Assembly: GCA_964400675.1 (NCBI GenBank)
Contig: CAYNVO010000005.1
Span: 1-64,000 of the forward strand
Direction: 5' to 3'
DNA from: 9FT-COMBO-48-23 sp964400675
GTDB lineage: Bacteria; Chloroflexota; Dehalococcoidia; GIF9; UBA5629
DNA length: 64,000 nt
This document shows positions 42,342 through 51,265 of the stretch, in pieces. The translations under genes were made by a program, and so were the position numbers. Numbering within the stretch: position 1 is the stretch's first letter; every line of letters starts with the position of its first letter. The notes below the pieces were generated by a model, which worked only from the letters and a program-made list of their open reading frames with translations, was not told the DNA's origin and ran no database searches.

Positions 42342-43349
42342 ATGCCAGAAAAAAGACGAAAACTTATACCGGACAATTTCATACCAGAAATAAGAAGCAG
42401 GGTAATAACACTTGATAACCAGGACTATCTGTTGCAGAACGATGCTATGTATACATTCTACGAGCGAAGCGCGGGTGAGCTTTCACCATTCTTCCTCGCC
42501 ATTAAAAACGATAGGAAAATTCTCGGCTGTAAATGCTCAAAGTGTGGCATAGTAAGGGTGCCACCAATGATGACCCACTGCCCCGATTGCGAGTTCGCAC
42601 CCACCAAGCTGGTAGAAGTAGGTCAAGTAGGGAAAATGAACACAACTCCACCCATCACCTATTTCGCCACTTCAATGTTTCTGGATAAAGCACCCTTCGG
42701 CAGGGGACGTGTAATACTGGAGGGCGCCGATACAGCCCTGAGCGTCATGCTTTACACCACAACCGGCATACTGGTGCCCGGATTAATCAAAAAAGGCACG
42801 GAAGTCAAGGTAATCTTCAGAAACGAACGAGTGGGACAAATATCAGATATCTACTGTGTACCCACTTCAGAATTAACCCCAGAACAAGTTACTAAGAAAG
42901 GACTCCAGGAATCTGAAATCAACTGGGCAATACCAAAAGAGCCTCAATTTCCAAAGCCAACCGACAAAGACATAGCTAACTTCAGACAATGTCTTAAGGA
43001 AATGCAGTCCATAGCCATTAAGATGAGTCAGTCGAAACGGGCTCGCAAAGCCATCGAAGGTTGGAAGCGAGATATCGCTGTAAAGACAAAAGCTGGCGAG
43101 TTCGCCATACGTATCGATAACGGCGACTTCAGTGTTGAGGACAAAAAGCTAGCGACTCCCGACTTCATAATGGCGTGTGAAGACCCTAAGACCTTGCTTG
43201 ACGGATTGATGTATAAGGGCGCCATCACCGACTCCGTCATAATGAAAAAACTATGGATTAGCAAAAATCTGGAGTTTAACACCATCTTTAAACTCGACAG
43301 GTTGGCTCGCTTCCTAGTCATGGAGCAAAAGGAAAAGACAGCAAGGTAA
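42342..43349 (+). CDS. Zinc-ribbon/OB-fold protein fused to an SCP2-like domain
   Basis: The 335-residue protein begins with a helix and a rubredoxin-like zinc ribbon (CKCSKCG...HCPDC, about residues 65-85). An OB-fold follows (residues 90-170), the DUF35 layout that partners thiolase-fold enzymes and binds CoA. The C-terminal region from about 225 (VKTKAGEFAIRIDNGDF... to the MYKGAITDSVIMKKL helix) resembles a sterol-carrier-protein-2 domain. The gene is 16 bases after the thiolase-like gene and so is very probably its partner subunit. The SCP2 fusion suggests a hydrophobic substrate. The SCP2 call is less certain than the zinc ribbon. Confidence 0.78.
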   Translation: MPEKRRKLIPDNFIPEIRSRVITLDNQDYLLQNDAMYTFYERSAGELSPFFLAIKNDRKILGCKCSKCGIVRVPPMMTHCPDCEFAPTKLVEVGQVGKMNTTPPITYFATSMFLDKAPFGRGRVILEGADTALSVMLYTTTGILVPGLIKKGTEVKVIFRNERVGQISDIYCVPTSELTPEQVTKKGLQESEINWAIPKEPQFPKPTDKDIANFRQCLKEMQSIAIKMSQSKRARKAIEGWKRDIAVKTKAGEFAIRIDNGDFSVEDKKLATPDFIMACEDPKTLLDGLMYKGAITDSVIMKKLWISKNLEFNTIFKLDRLARFLVMEQKEKTAR

Positions 43350-43387
43350 TTCAAACAGAGCTATATCGTGAAATGGTGGTACACCTG

Positions 43388-43966
43388 CTATTTTAACTGC
43401 AGGGTGTGTGCCACTTCCGAAAACAGGGCCTCATTATACTTTGCCAGCAGAGGTACAGTAGTTATATAAACTATGAGCCACTTGTCGTCCTTCTGTACGC
43501 CGAGGACAAAAGTTTCAGCCCCAAAATTTTGAACCTTCCACTTGACCACAGCTTCGGTGGCTGGTGTGCCATCCGCCAGAGTCGACGCCCGCTCAGTGAC
43601 AACGTTTATATCCGAGCCAGCCAGGGACAAGGTGACGGTAAGCGCCTCGGCAAAAGTGGCACCATCCATTACAGAAATAGCCAATGCGGGAACCCTTTTC
43701 TCCGAAGCAGCATAGAAAACAGTCGTCGGCTCTTCACTAGGTTGCTCTAACCATTCCTCAGGGTATTCTAGAGAGAAACCGTATTCTGCATTCACATACT
43801 CAGCCGCATTGAACGAGAGTGCACCCTCTACTTGCTGCCCAGGTGGAGTCGACGGCTCACCTGTCTCAGTCGGCTGCTGACATGTGCAAGCCGGCAAGGT
43901 CAGACCCAGGACAATTAACATGACAATAAACGCTATCCCGAATTTGTACGTTTTGTTCAGCATCAC
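43388..43966 (-). CDS. Small lipoprotein, PsbP-like fold possible
   Basis: The 192-residue protein has a lipoprotein signal (lipobox LPAC, cysteine 27) and a Pro/Thr/Glu-rich linker. Its globular part has AEYGFSLEYPEEWLEQPS near residue 60, a pattern common in PsbP/DUF1795-type exported proteins. It is transcribed opposite to the flanking CoA-enzyme genes and may be unrelated to them. No catalytic motif is evident. The 215 bases to the next gene hold nothing that I recognise. Confidence 0.72.
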   Translation of the reverse strand: MMLNKTYKFGIAFIVMLIVLGLTLPACTCQQPTETGEPSTPPGQQVEGALSFNAAEYVNAEYGFSLEYPEEWLEQPSEEPTTVFYAASEKRVPALAISVMDGATFAEALTVTLSLAGSDINVVTERASTLADGTPATEAVVKWKVQNFGAETFVLGVQKDDKWLIVYITTVPLLAKYNEALFSEVAHTLQLK

Positions 43967-44181
43967 GCCTCCTTTAAAACATTAGCTATAGCAGTTATCT
44001 GAATACATTGTACAACAGTTTATCAATCAAATCCTATATTCACCACCGGTGAAACTTGAACCCCGTGTTTATGACATGTTAATATATTAGCTCTCTCGCC
44101 TAATGCGTTCTTATTTATGAAATATTGTCTTTTATCTCAAACCCACCTTCAAATAAAACTTAGGCTATAAGGAGGTTCTCT

Positions 44182-45609
44182 ATGTCAGGAATCATCTCTT
44201 ATGGAGCTTATGTGCCGCTGTGGCGACTGAACCGAGACGCCATAGGTGCCGCCTGGGGCAGGGCATCTTTAGGCGGCGAGCGGAGCATCGCCAACAACGA
44301 CGAAGATACCGTTACAATGGCAGTAGAGGCAGTACTCGACTGTCTCTCCGGAGTTGACCGCAACAGTGTTGACGGTCTGTATTTTGCCTCCACCACTGCA
44401 CCCTTTCGGGAAAAGCAATGCGCCTCTTTGATAGCCGCCGCCGCCGACCTGAGACCAGATATAATCACCGCCGATTTTGGAAACAGCCTGCGAGCCGGTA
44501 CCAACGCCCTCAGGGCAGCGTTGGATGCAGTAAACAGTGGCTCGGCACAGAACATAATCGTTGTCGCCGCTGACTGTCGCCTGGCTTACCCTCGTTCGGA
44601 TTATGAGCAGCATTTCGGCGATGCCGCAGCAGCTCTGCTGGTGAGTAAAAAGGGGAAGCCCGCCGCCAACGTTAAAGCTAGCCACACAATATCCAACGAG
44701 ATGTACGATGTATGGAGATTAGATAAAGATACCTTCGTACAATCCTGGGAAGACCGCTTCATAATTGAGCATGGTTACATCGAAAACATGTCTAAAGCAA
44801 TCTCAGGTCTGATGAAAAAGCAAAATCTCTCAGCAGGGGATATAACTAAAGCCGTGCTGTATGCACCTAACGCCCGAACTCAGCAGCAACTTGCCCGAAA
44901 GCTAGGTTTCGACCCCAAGACACAACTTCAAGATTTGCTGGCTAGCAACCTTGGAGTATGCGGCTGTGCCCATACACTGCTATTACTGGTAGCAGCTCTG
45001 GAAAACGCTAAAGAAGGCGACAAATTGCTAGTTGCCAGCTACGGAGACGGTAGCGATGCCTTCCTCATAGAGGTCACAGCCGAGGTGGGAAAAATCAGCA
45101 CCGGCAGGCGCGGCGTAAAAGGTTTTTTAGCCTCAAAACGGGCATTGCCTACCTATGAACGATATCTCAGTTATCGTGGCATATTGGAACCGCAGCCCGG
45201 AGAATCTTTCCGCCTCTTCCCATCAGCCAGCGTTAGCTGGCGAGAACGTAACTGGTCTATCCGCTTCCACGGTAGCAAATGCAAAAATTGCGGATTGGTT
45301 ACCTTCCCGATACAGCGTGTGTGTTACCAGTGCCAATCCAAAGATAACTACGAAGAGGTAAGACTCTCAGACAAAAAAGGAAAGGTGTTCACCTTCTCTC
45401 TGGACAATCTAGCCGGCAGAAGCGACGACCCCGTGATACCACAGATGGTTATCGAATCGGAGCTTGAGAACGCCAGATTATACTGCATAATGACAGATTG
45501 CGACCCCAAGGAAATCAAAATCGGCATGCCAGTCGAACTGACATTCAGAAGAATTTACGAAGGGGGCGGCATGTATAACTACTTCTGGAAATGTCGACCG
45601 CCAAGATAA
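44182..45609 (+). CDS. HMG-CoA-synthase-like protein fused to zinc-ribbon/OB domain, catalytic residues missing
   Basis: The 475-residue protein has an HMG-CoA synthase/KAS III-type fold in residues 1-330 (GIISYGAYVPLWRL, RSDYEQHFGDAAAALL, GDGSDAFLIEV). A zinc-ribbon (CKNCGLVTFPIQRVCYQCQ, about 370-390) and an OB-fold follow at the C-terminus. By eye, the usual nucleophile position in the (C)xAGT block is Leu103 (NSLRAGTNAL). The usual catalytic histidine before P-N is Tyr227 (LYAPN). The N-terminal glutamate region also lacks Glu. It is therefore probably a non-catalytic or altered member. AAGGAGG precedes the ATG. The thiolase gene follows by 13 bases, an arrangement like archaeal HMGS/DUF35/thiolase complexes. 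Confidence 0.82.
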   Translation: MSGIISYGAYVPLWRLNRDAIGAAWGRASLGGERSIANNDEDTVTMAVEAVLDCLSGVDRNSVDGLYFASTTAPFREKQCASLIAAAADLRPDIITADFGNSLRAGTNALRAALDAVNSGSAQNIIVVAADCRLAYPRSDYEQHFGDAAAALLVSKKGKPAANVKASHTISNEMYDVWRLDKDTFVQSWEDRFIIEHGYIENMSKAISGLMKKQNLSAGDITKAVLYAPNARTQQQLARKLGFDPKTQLQDLLASNLGVCGCAHTLLLLVAALENAKEGDKLLVASYGDGSDAFLIEVTAEVGKISTGRRGVKGFLASKRALPTYERYLSYRGILEPQPGESFRLFPSASVSWRERNWSIRFHGSKCKNCGLVTFPIQRVCYQCQSKDNYEEVRLSDKKGKVFTFSLDNLAGRSDDPVIPQMVIESELENARLYCIMTDCDPKEIKIGMPVELTFRRIYEGGGMYNYFWKCRPPR

Positions 45610-45622
45610 GGAGGCAAAAGAA

Positions 45623-46828
45623 ATGGAGAGCATTAAAGATAAAGTCGCCATAATAGGCATGGGTTGCACAAAGTTCGGAGAGCGCTGGGATTCAGGCCTC
45701 GATGACTTAGCCATAGAAGCTGCCTACGAAGCCTATGAAGATGCCGGCATCGACCCCAAGGACATTCAAGCCGGCTGGTTTGGAACGGTGACCGCCCCTG
45801 CAACCGGTATAGGAGCTACCCATGCGGCCAACTCATTGAAACTGCGCATACCTATGACGCGCGTGGAAAACTGGTGCATTACCGGACACGAAACTTTGAG
45901 AAATGCCTGCTTTGGCGTGGCTTCTGGAATGTATGACATTGTACTTGCCATCGGTGTGGAGAAACTCAAAGATACCGGTTTCCCCGGGCTTGGTACCGGA
46001 CGAGGTATGGGACCGGTATTGGAAGCTCGTCGTACATCACCTGGTAGCTTTTCTCTCATAGCTACCAGATATTTCTACACTTATGGATTGAGCCCGGAGG
46101 AAGGCAAGACAACTATCGGCAAGATTGCGGTTAAGAATCACAACAACGGCAGCATGTGTCCCAAAGCCCATTTCCGCAATAAGATAACCCTGGAGCAGGT
46201 AATGAATGCTCCAATCATCGCCTGGCCCTTGGGCCTCTTCGATTGCTGCGGCAATAGCGACGGCGCAGCGGCTGCCATCCTGGTTCCGGCCAGCCAGGCA
46301 AAGAAATTCAGGACCGATCCAGTTTATATAAAAGGATTGGGACAATCCTTCGACCCGCTGCTACCACATGCCCGCCCCAATTTTGACTGGGTAAACTGGG
46401 ACGCCCTGCAAAACTCATCCCGCCAGGCCTACGAGCAAGCCGGCATACGGAATCCTCGTGAAGAGCTTGATATAGCTGAGGTCCACGACTGCTTTACCAT
46501 AACCGAACTTGCCATTTACGAGAACTTTGGCTTCAGCCAAAAGGGTAAAGCCAAAGAGGACATCGACTCTGGCTTTTTTGAACTTTCCGGAGGGTTACCG
46601 GTAAATTCAGACGGCGGCTTGAAATGCTTCGGACATCCGGTAGGCGCCAGCGGTCTGAGAATGACATACGAGGTCTACAAGCAAATACAGGGCAAGGCTC
46701 AAACATCGGAGCGACAGCTAAAAGACGTGAAGCTCGGTTTATCGCACACTTTCGGTGGACCGCCTCAGGTAAGTGCTGTAGCCATTTTGGGCAGGGATTT
46801 GGACAAGAGTAAGGCAAAATCTCGGTGA
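45623..46828 (+). CDS. Acetyl-CoA acetyltransferase (SCP2-type thiolase)
   Basis: The 401-residue thiolase keeps the nucleophilic cysteine (C85 in VENWCITG) and the histidine block GHPVGASG near residue 340. EVHDCFTITEL is the third conserved active-site segment. It should cleave or form a 3-ketoacyl-CoA bond and is 13 bases downstream of the HMGS-like/zinc-ribbon fusion, its likely complex partner. AAGGAGG precedes the ATG. Unlike the thiolase-like protein at 41129 it appears catalytically competent. Confidence 0.9.
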   Translation: MESIKDKVAIIGMGCTKFGERWDSGLDDLAIEAAYEAYEDAGIDPKDIQAGWFGTVTAPATGIGATHAANSLKLRIPMTRVENWCITGHETLRNACFGVASGMYDIVLAIGVEKLKDTGFPGLGTGRGMGPVLEARRTSPGSFSLIATRYFYTYGLSPEEGKTTIGKIAVKNHNNGSMCPKAHFRNKITLEQVMNAPIIAWPLGLFDCCGNSDGAAAAILVPASQAKKFRTDPVYIKGLGQSFDPLLPHARPNFDWVNWDALQNSSRQAYEQAGIRNPREELDIAEVHDCFTITELAIYENFGFSQKGKAKEDIDSGFFELSGGLPVNSDGGLKCFGHPVGASGLRMTYEVYKQIQGKAQTSERQLKDVKLGLSHTFGGPPQVSAVAILGRDLDKSKAKSR

Positions 46829-46914
46829 GCCCGATGGGGCTAGCAATTCAATATCAGCTAAGCTGCTGCGAGTAGGCAATCTTAGTTGCATTTAGTGATC
46901 CAACGTCCCTCGCT

Positions 46915-47259
46915 TTATAATTTAACCTCGATATCTTTTACTCTAAGTTCTGTACCGCGTAGAGTCTGTATATCTTCGCTCCGGCATTTGGGACAGATAT
47001 AACAATAATCTTTTACCCTAAACTTCTCACCGCACTGCTTGCATGCTACTATTAGCGGCATTATTTCCAGGTCGAGATAAGCTCCGCTGGCAACGGTATT
47101 CTCCGCCATCAGCCCAAAACAAAAGGTGAGCTGCGGCGGGACAAGCCCCCGCAGTTCACCTGCTACCACATTGACCTTAGTAATTCTCTTAGCGCCTTCT
47201 TTTTCGGCTGCAGCAACGGCAATATTGACTATATTTCGAGCTATTGCCATTTCATGCAC
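46915..47259 (-). CDS. hypA: Hydrogenase nickel-insertion protein HypA
   Basis: The 114-residue protein delivers nickel to [NiFe] hydrogenase. I place the start at GTG 47259 because the product then begins MHE, and the nickel-binding His2 is essential in the family. The zinc site is two CxxC pairs, CKQCG and CPKC. The GTG overlaps the hypB stop by 8 bases. Reading on to 47346 would add residues that do not match the family. It presumably matures the hydrogenases encoded from 52.9 kb on. Confidence 0.92.
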   Translation of the reverse strand: MHEMAIARNIVNIAVAAAEKEGAKRITKVNVVAGELRGLVPPQLTFCFGLMAENTVASGAYLDLEIMPLIVACKQCGEKFRVKDYCYICPKCRSEDIQTLRGTELRVKDIEVKL

Positions 47260-47923
47260 GTGTTTTAATCCCGAACTTCTTCTGATAACGCTGATTAAGC
47301 CACGATATCCAATCTGAAATCCCATCACCTGTGGTACAGGAAACATCTATGATATCCATTTTCGGGTTGACCTTTTTCACATTCGCCTTCGCCTCTTTCA
47401 AACTGAAGTTGGTATATTTCAGCAAATCAATCTTGTTGATGAGGAGCAAAGACGATTCTCGAAACATCTGGGGGTACTTAAGTGGCTTCTCGTCGCCTTC
47501 GGTCACGCTGAGTATCATAATCTTGTAATCCTCCCCCAGTTTGAAGCCAGCGGGACAGACAAGATTGCCCACATTTTCAATAATCAGAATGTCTACCTTT
47601 TTCAAATCAATATGAGGCAAGGCATAAGTAATCATATTAGCATCAAGATGACAGGCGCTACCGGTGGTCAATTGAACCACAGGCAGCTTATACTTTTGCA
47701 ATCGCTCCGCATCCCGACTGGTCTCAACATCGCCGGTGATGACTCCAAGACGCAACTTGCCCTTAAGTGCCTCGGCCGTTTCCTCAAGCAACGTAGTTTT
47801 CCCAGCTCCGGGTGAGCTCATCAGATTAAGCACTAGATTTCGGTGCTTGCTGAAGACGTCTGCATTGTCAGCAGCGATACGGTCATTTGCCTCAAGTATG
47901 TCAGTCATTACATTTATTTTCAT
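47252..47923 (-). CDS. hypB: Hydrogenase maturation GTPase HypB
   Basis: The 223-residue GTPase has the P-loop SSPGAGKTTLL, GDVETSRDAERLQ, the switch-region ENVGNLVCPAG (with a metal-binding cysteine) and NKIDLL. The N-terminus is short and lacks the His-rich nickel-storage stretch of some HypB proteins. It is coupled to hypA. hypC, hypD, hypE and hypF are not in the window. Confidence 0.94.
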   Translation of the reverse strand: MKINVMTDILEANDRIAADNADVFSKHRNLVLNLMSSPGAGKTTLLEETAEALKGKLRLGVITGDVETSRDAERLQKYKLPVVQLTTGSACHLDANMITYALPHIDLKKVDILIIENVGNLVCPAGFKLGEDYKIMILSVTEGDEKPLKYPQMFRESSLLLINKIDLLKYTNFSLKEAKANVKKVNPKMDIIDVSCTTGDGISDWISWLNQRYQKKFGIKTRA

Positions 47924-47995
47924 TTCTTATTCCTCATATCATATAGTCGAGTTTAACATCCCACGCAAACCAATGCAAAAACAGAGCCACCCAGC

Positions 47996-48865
47996 TCACT
48001 TTTCCGACTTATACTCATAAAACCCTTTTCCCGTTTTTCTACCCAAGTCACCAGCTTTTACCTTCATAATCAAGCATCTCGGTGGCTTGAATTGCTCCCG
48101 CATCATCTCGCGGTACTGCGTCGTGGTGCTTGCGATACCGATATCAAGACCCACCATGTCACGTAGCTCAAAAGGCCCCATCCTGAAATTGTAAGCCACC
48201 TTTAAAGCCGTATCTATGTCCTGTGGTTCAGCTATGCCTTCATCGTACATGTTCAAGCTTTCATTGAACCAGATCTGGAGAAGCCTGTTGACAATAAATC
48301 CTGGTGAATCCTTGCATATCCCCGGCTCTTTACCCAGTTTCTTGCACAAATCCACCGTGGTGTCTAATGTTTCCTTGGACGTCTTATCATGGGTGATAAC
48401 CTCTATTCCCCTCATAAGCTGGGCAGGATTAAACCAGTGCATACCGATGAACTTATCAGGCCGCTTTGTCGCCATCGCCATCTCAGTGATGGACTGAGCC
48501 GAAGTGTTTGACGCAAATATGGTGTCCGGACGGCATATCTGTTCGAGTTCTTTATAAAGTTCCTTCTTTATATTGATATCCTCAACTATAGCCTCGATAA
48601 CCAAGTCAACATCCTTGACCGCTTCTTTCAGGTCGGTCAAGCCTTTGATCCGTCCTAATGCAGCATCGGCTTCAGATTGGGTCATCCTCTGTTTTTCGAC
48701 ATTGCCGCCCAAGAATTTGCGAATTTTGCTCATGCCGGCTTCCACAAATTCATCTTTAACGTCTCGCAAATTAACTTGATAGCCTGCTTGCGCACAAATC
48801 TGAGCTATACCATGTCCCATAGCCCCAGCTCCCAGCACTGCAATCTTCTTAATTTCCATTTTCAT
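47996..48865 (-). CDS. 3-hydroxybutyryl-CoA dehydrogenase
   Basis: The 289-residue enzyme has an intact NAD motif (GAGAMGHGIAQI), the catalytic histidine in GMHWFNPAQLM, and the C-terminal domain block FRMGPFELRDMVGLDIG. It oxidises short-chain 3-hydroxyacyl-CoA. It is followed by a closely similar but degenerate paralogue upstream in the transcript (48908-49645), probably the product of a duplication. Confidence 0.92.
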   Translation of the reverse strand: MKMEIKKIAVLGAGAMGHGIAQICAQAGYQVNLRDVKDEFVEAGMSKIRKFLGGNVEKQRMTQSEADAALGRIKGLTDLKEAVKDVDLVIEAIVEDINIKKELYKELEQICRPDTIFASNTSAQSITEMAMATKRPDKFIGMHWFNPAQLMRGIEVITHDKTSKETLDTTVDLCKKLGKEPGICKDSPGFIVNRLLQIWFNESLNMYDEGIAEPQDIDTALKVAYNFRMGPFELRDMVGLDIGIASTTTQYREMMREQFKPPRCLIMKVKAGDLGRKTGKGFYEYKSEK

Positions 48866-48907
48866 GCCTCCGATATTTTCTAAGCCACATCTGCCTCTTG
48901 CTGTGCC

Positions 48908-49645
48908 CTAGCTATATACATAAAAGCCGCGCCCTGCTTTCTTTCCCAACCAGCCAGCATCGACCATTTTCCTGAGCAAGAAGCAAGGCTGATACTTCGG
49001 CCCAAGCTCCTGCGACATAAAGTCCAGAATTTCCACTACCCTATCAACACCAATGTTATCCGCAAATTCAAAAGGCCCCATAGGCCAGTTCACACAGACC
49101 TTCATCATTTTGTCGATATCCTCTTTTGTTGCCAGCTTAGATGAATACATTACCGCCGCCTCGTTCACTATCGAAGCAATCACTCTGTCCAAGATAAGGC
49201 CGGGGGTTTCCTCAAGCTTTACAACAGTGATGCCCGCCTCTTCCAAGAACTCTTTCACAACCTGGATAGTATCGTCAGAAGCCTGCAATCCCCTGACTAT
49301 CTGAGCTAAATATTTTTCCTCGAAGTGGTTTTTAGTAAAGTTGAGCCCGACAACTTTATCTGGCCTCTTGGTTGCCCTGGCTAACTGTGTCACCCACGGA
49401 TTAGCCGTAGTGGTCGCCAGGATTGCGTCCTCTCGACATCTGGCATCACAGTTTTTGAATACCTTCTTCTTTACGGCAATATCTTCAGGAGTAACCTCAA
49501 GGACAAGGTTAACATCCGCCGCCTGTTTGGTATAATCTTCAGTCAAATCTGAGGTGATAACCCTAACACCTACCTTTGCCAGAAGCTCTTGCAACTTCAG
49601 CACAAGTTCTCCATCACCGATAATGCTGACTGTACGTATATTCAT
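48908..49645 (-). CDS. Degenerate 3-hydroxyacyl-CoA dehydrogenase paralogue
   Basis: This protein of about 245 residues has the same two-domain layout as its neighbour, including MGPFEFADNIGVDRV and GWLGKKAGRGFYVY. The NAD-binding GxGxxG is reduced to GDGELV (residues 10-15). The catalytic-histidine segment reads GLNFTKN, with Asn102 where family members have His. It is therefore probably inactive as a dehydrogenase, or changed in function. AGGAGG lies ahead of the ATG at 49645. The first in-frame alternative start at 49669 lies beyond that site. It may form a heteromer with the active copy. Confidence 0.8.
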   Translation of the reverse strand: MNIRTVSIIGDGELVLKLQELLAKVGVRVITSDLTEDYTKQAADVNLVLEVTPEDIAVKKKVFKNCDARCREDAILATTTANPWVTQLARATKRPDKVVGLNFTKNHFEEKYLAQIVRGLQASDDTIQVVKEFLEEAGITVVKLEETPGLILDRVIASIVNEAAVMYSSKLATKEDIDKMMKVCVNWPMGPFEFADNIGVDRVVEILDFMSQELGPKYQPCFLLRKMVDAGWLGKKAGRGFYVYS

Positions 49646-49759
49646 AATTGTCCTCCTACCTAAAACCAAAAATTTAGCATATTCGAGAAGAATACCATTG
49701 CCAAGCTGAATCCGGTCTGTTAAATCATGTTCGCTGATCAGCGGGGACTATGAAAAAAT

Positions 49760-50632
49760 TCAACCCTTGATGAACTCACGTATATACGCATTAACCAGCG
49801 CTGGCTTCTCATGAATGACCCAATGTGAGCCATCGGGGATGCGTTTGACCGTTAGGTTAGGTACGTATTTTTCGAGGCCCTCGAGATTACTGGCAAGCAG
49901 CCATTTGTCCTTCTCGCCCCAGATTACCAGAGTCGGCACCGTGACCGTGAACAAGGAAGGGTCTGCAGACAAGACATCATCGCTTTCACCCGTAAAAGAG
50001 CCGAGACTGGCAGCTCTATAATAATCAAGGCCACCACTGAGTGCTCCCGGTTGCGACCAGGCTTCAATATACGCTTTCCTGTCTTCTTCCGTGAAATAGC
50101 CCTGCTTAAGACCATCCTCTAGAAGGCTACTGACAAGTATGGCATAATTGTTTCTCGACAATATGTCCTCAGCCTCGGGGGTACGATACACCAGAATATA
50201 CTGACTGGCTTTCTGTTGCTCCGGATTATTGCGGAGTTCGCGTGTAAAGGTAACGGGATGTACGCCGTTTATTATGATGAGTTTTTCCAGATAGTCTGAA
50301 TGGCGTATTGCGAAGGGCCACGCCACTCCAGCACCCCAATCATGAGCCACCAGGATAAACTTCTTATGTCCAAGGTGTTCAGCAAGAGCACGAATATCTT
50401 CGACCAGAAACTTCATCCTGTATTGCTCTACATCAGCAGATTTTGATGACAGGTTATAGCCACGCATATCTGGAGCTACAGCCCGATAATCTCGCCCGAA
50501 CTCAGCAAGCTGATTCTTCCACTCATACCAAAACTCAGGGAAGCCGTGGAGAAACATTATTAATTTGCCCTTACCAGCAGTTACATAATGCAGGCGAATA
50601 TTGTTGACATCAGCATACTTGTGCTCAAACAT
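49760..50632 (-). CDS. Epoxide-hydrolase-like alpha/beta hydrolase
   Basis: This protein of about 290 residues has HGFPEFWYEW (oxyanion region), the nucleophile elbow AHDWGAG with aspartate in place of serine, WGEKDKW as the acid region, and a catalytic histidine in GSHWVIHEKP. An Asp nucleophile with this HGFPE motif indicates an epoxide hydrolase or haloalkane dehalogenase-type enzyme. The ATG at 50632 has AGGGGG upstream. Readings that extend to 50767 do not fit the family. The substrate is unknown. Confidence 0.85.
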   Translation of the reverse strand: MFEHKYADVNNIRLHYVTAGKGKLIMFLHGFPEFWYEWKNQLAEFGRDYRAVAPDMRGYNLSSKSADVEQYRMKFLVEDIRALAEHLGHKKFILVAHDWGAGVAWPFAIRHSDYLEKLIIINGVHPVTFTRELRNNPEQQKASQYILVYRTPEAEDILSRNNYAILVSSLLEDGLKQGYFTEEDRKAYIEAWSQPGALSGGLDYYRAASLGSFTGESDDVLSADPSLFTVTVPTLVIWGEKDKWLLASNLEGLEKYVPNLTVKRIPDGSHWVIHEKPALVNAYIREFIKG

Positions 50633-50819
50633 GATTATCCCCCTAGTCCTAAAATAGATTCTCCTCAACTCAGGAGAATCTGGAAGCTGCACTGAATAGT
50701 TGACAACATACAGCGTAGTTAATTGTAAAACACATACGCAACGGGATTGCCCCTGATGCAGAGCCAATTTGCTACATCAGGAACTTCCCGTTTTCTCTCA
50801 CCAGCCAATGACGGCGATC

Positions 50820-51203
50820 TTATTTCAAGGTTCCCGTCTTTTTAAGAAACTCCTCAACCTTAGCCACTAAGTCCTTTGGTTTAATAGGCTTTGATATATA
50901 TTCAGATACATCAAACGCAAACGGCTGGCCAAGCGATTCCGAAAAGCTAGTAAGCGCCAGGACAGGAACTTTAGCGAGCGACGGGTCTTTACGGAACTGA
51001 TCAGCGAAGGTAAAACCGTCTGCTACTGGCATAAGTATATCCAAAACGACCAAATCAGGTTTCTCCTTTTTCGCCTTTTCCAAGCCCTCTTTACCGTTGT
51101 AAGCCACGACCACCTCGTAAGCTTTACTCTCCAAAGCCCCCCTCATCACTGTAATCAGATCAACATCATCATCAACGAGCAAAATCTTAGGCCTCTGTTC
51201 CAT
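50820..51203 (-). CDS. Single-domain response regulator
   Basis: The 127-residue receiver domain has acidic residues D11-D13, the phosphoacceptor D55 in LVVLDILMP, a threonine in VLALTSFSE and the lysine in YISKPIKP. It has no output domain, so it acts by protein contact. AGGAGGT lies before the ATG. It follows the histidine kinase gene by 62 bases on the same strand and is presumably its partner. Confidence 0.92.
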   Translation of the reverse strand: MEQRPKILLVDDDVDLITVMRGALESKAYEVVVAYNGKEGLEKAKKEKPDLVVLDILMPVADGFTFADQFRKDPSLAKVPVLALTSFSESLGQPFAFDVSEYISKPIKPKDLVAKVEEFLKKTGTLK

Positions 51204-51265
51204 TTCAAATTACCTCCTTAGTTATTTGTTTTCTCAAAAATTAAATATGGCTGTCTTAGCTAATC

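Noticed and set aside
46828..46841. Small AGCCC/GGGCT hairpin after the thiolase gene
   Set aside because: The stem is only five pairs and has no T-run, so it is too weak to call a terminator.
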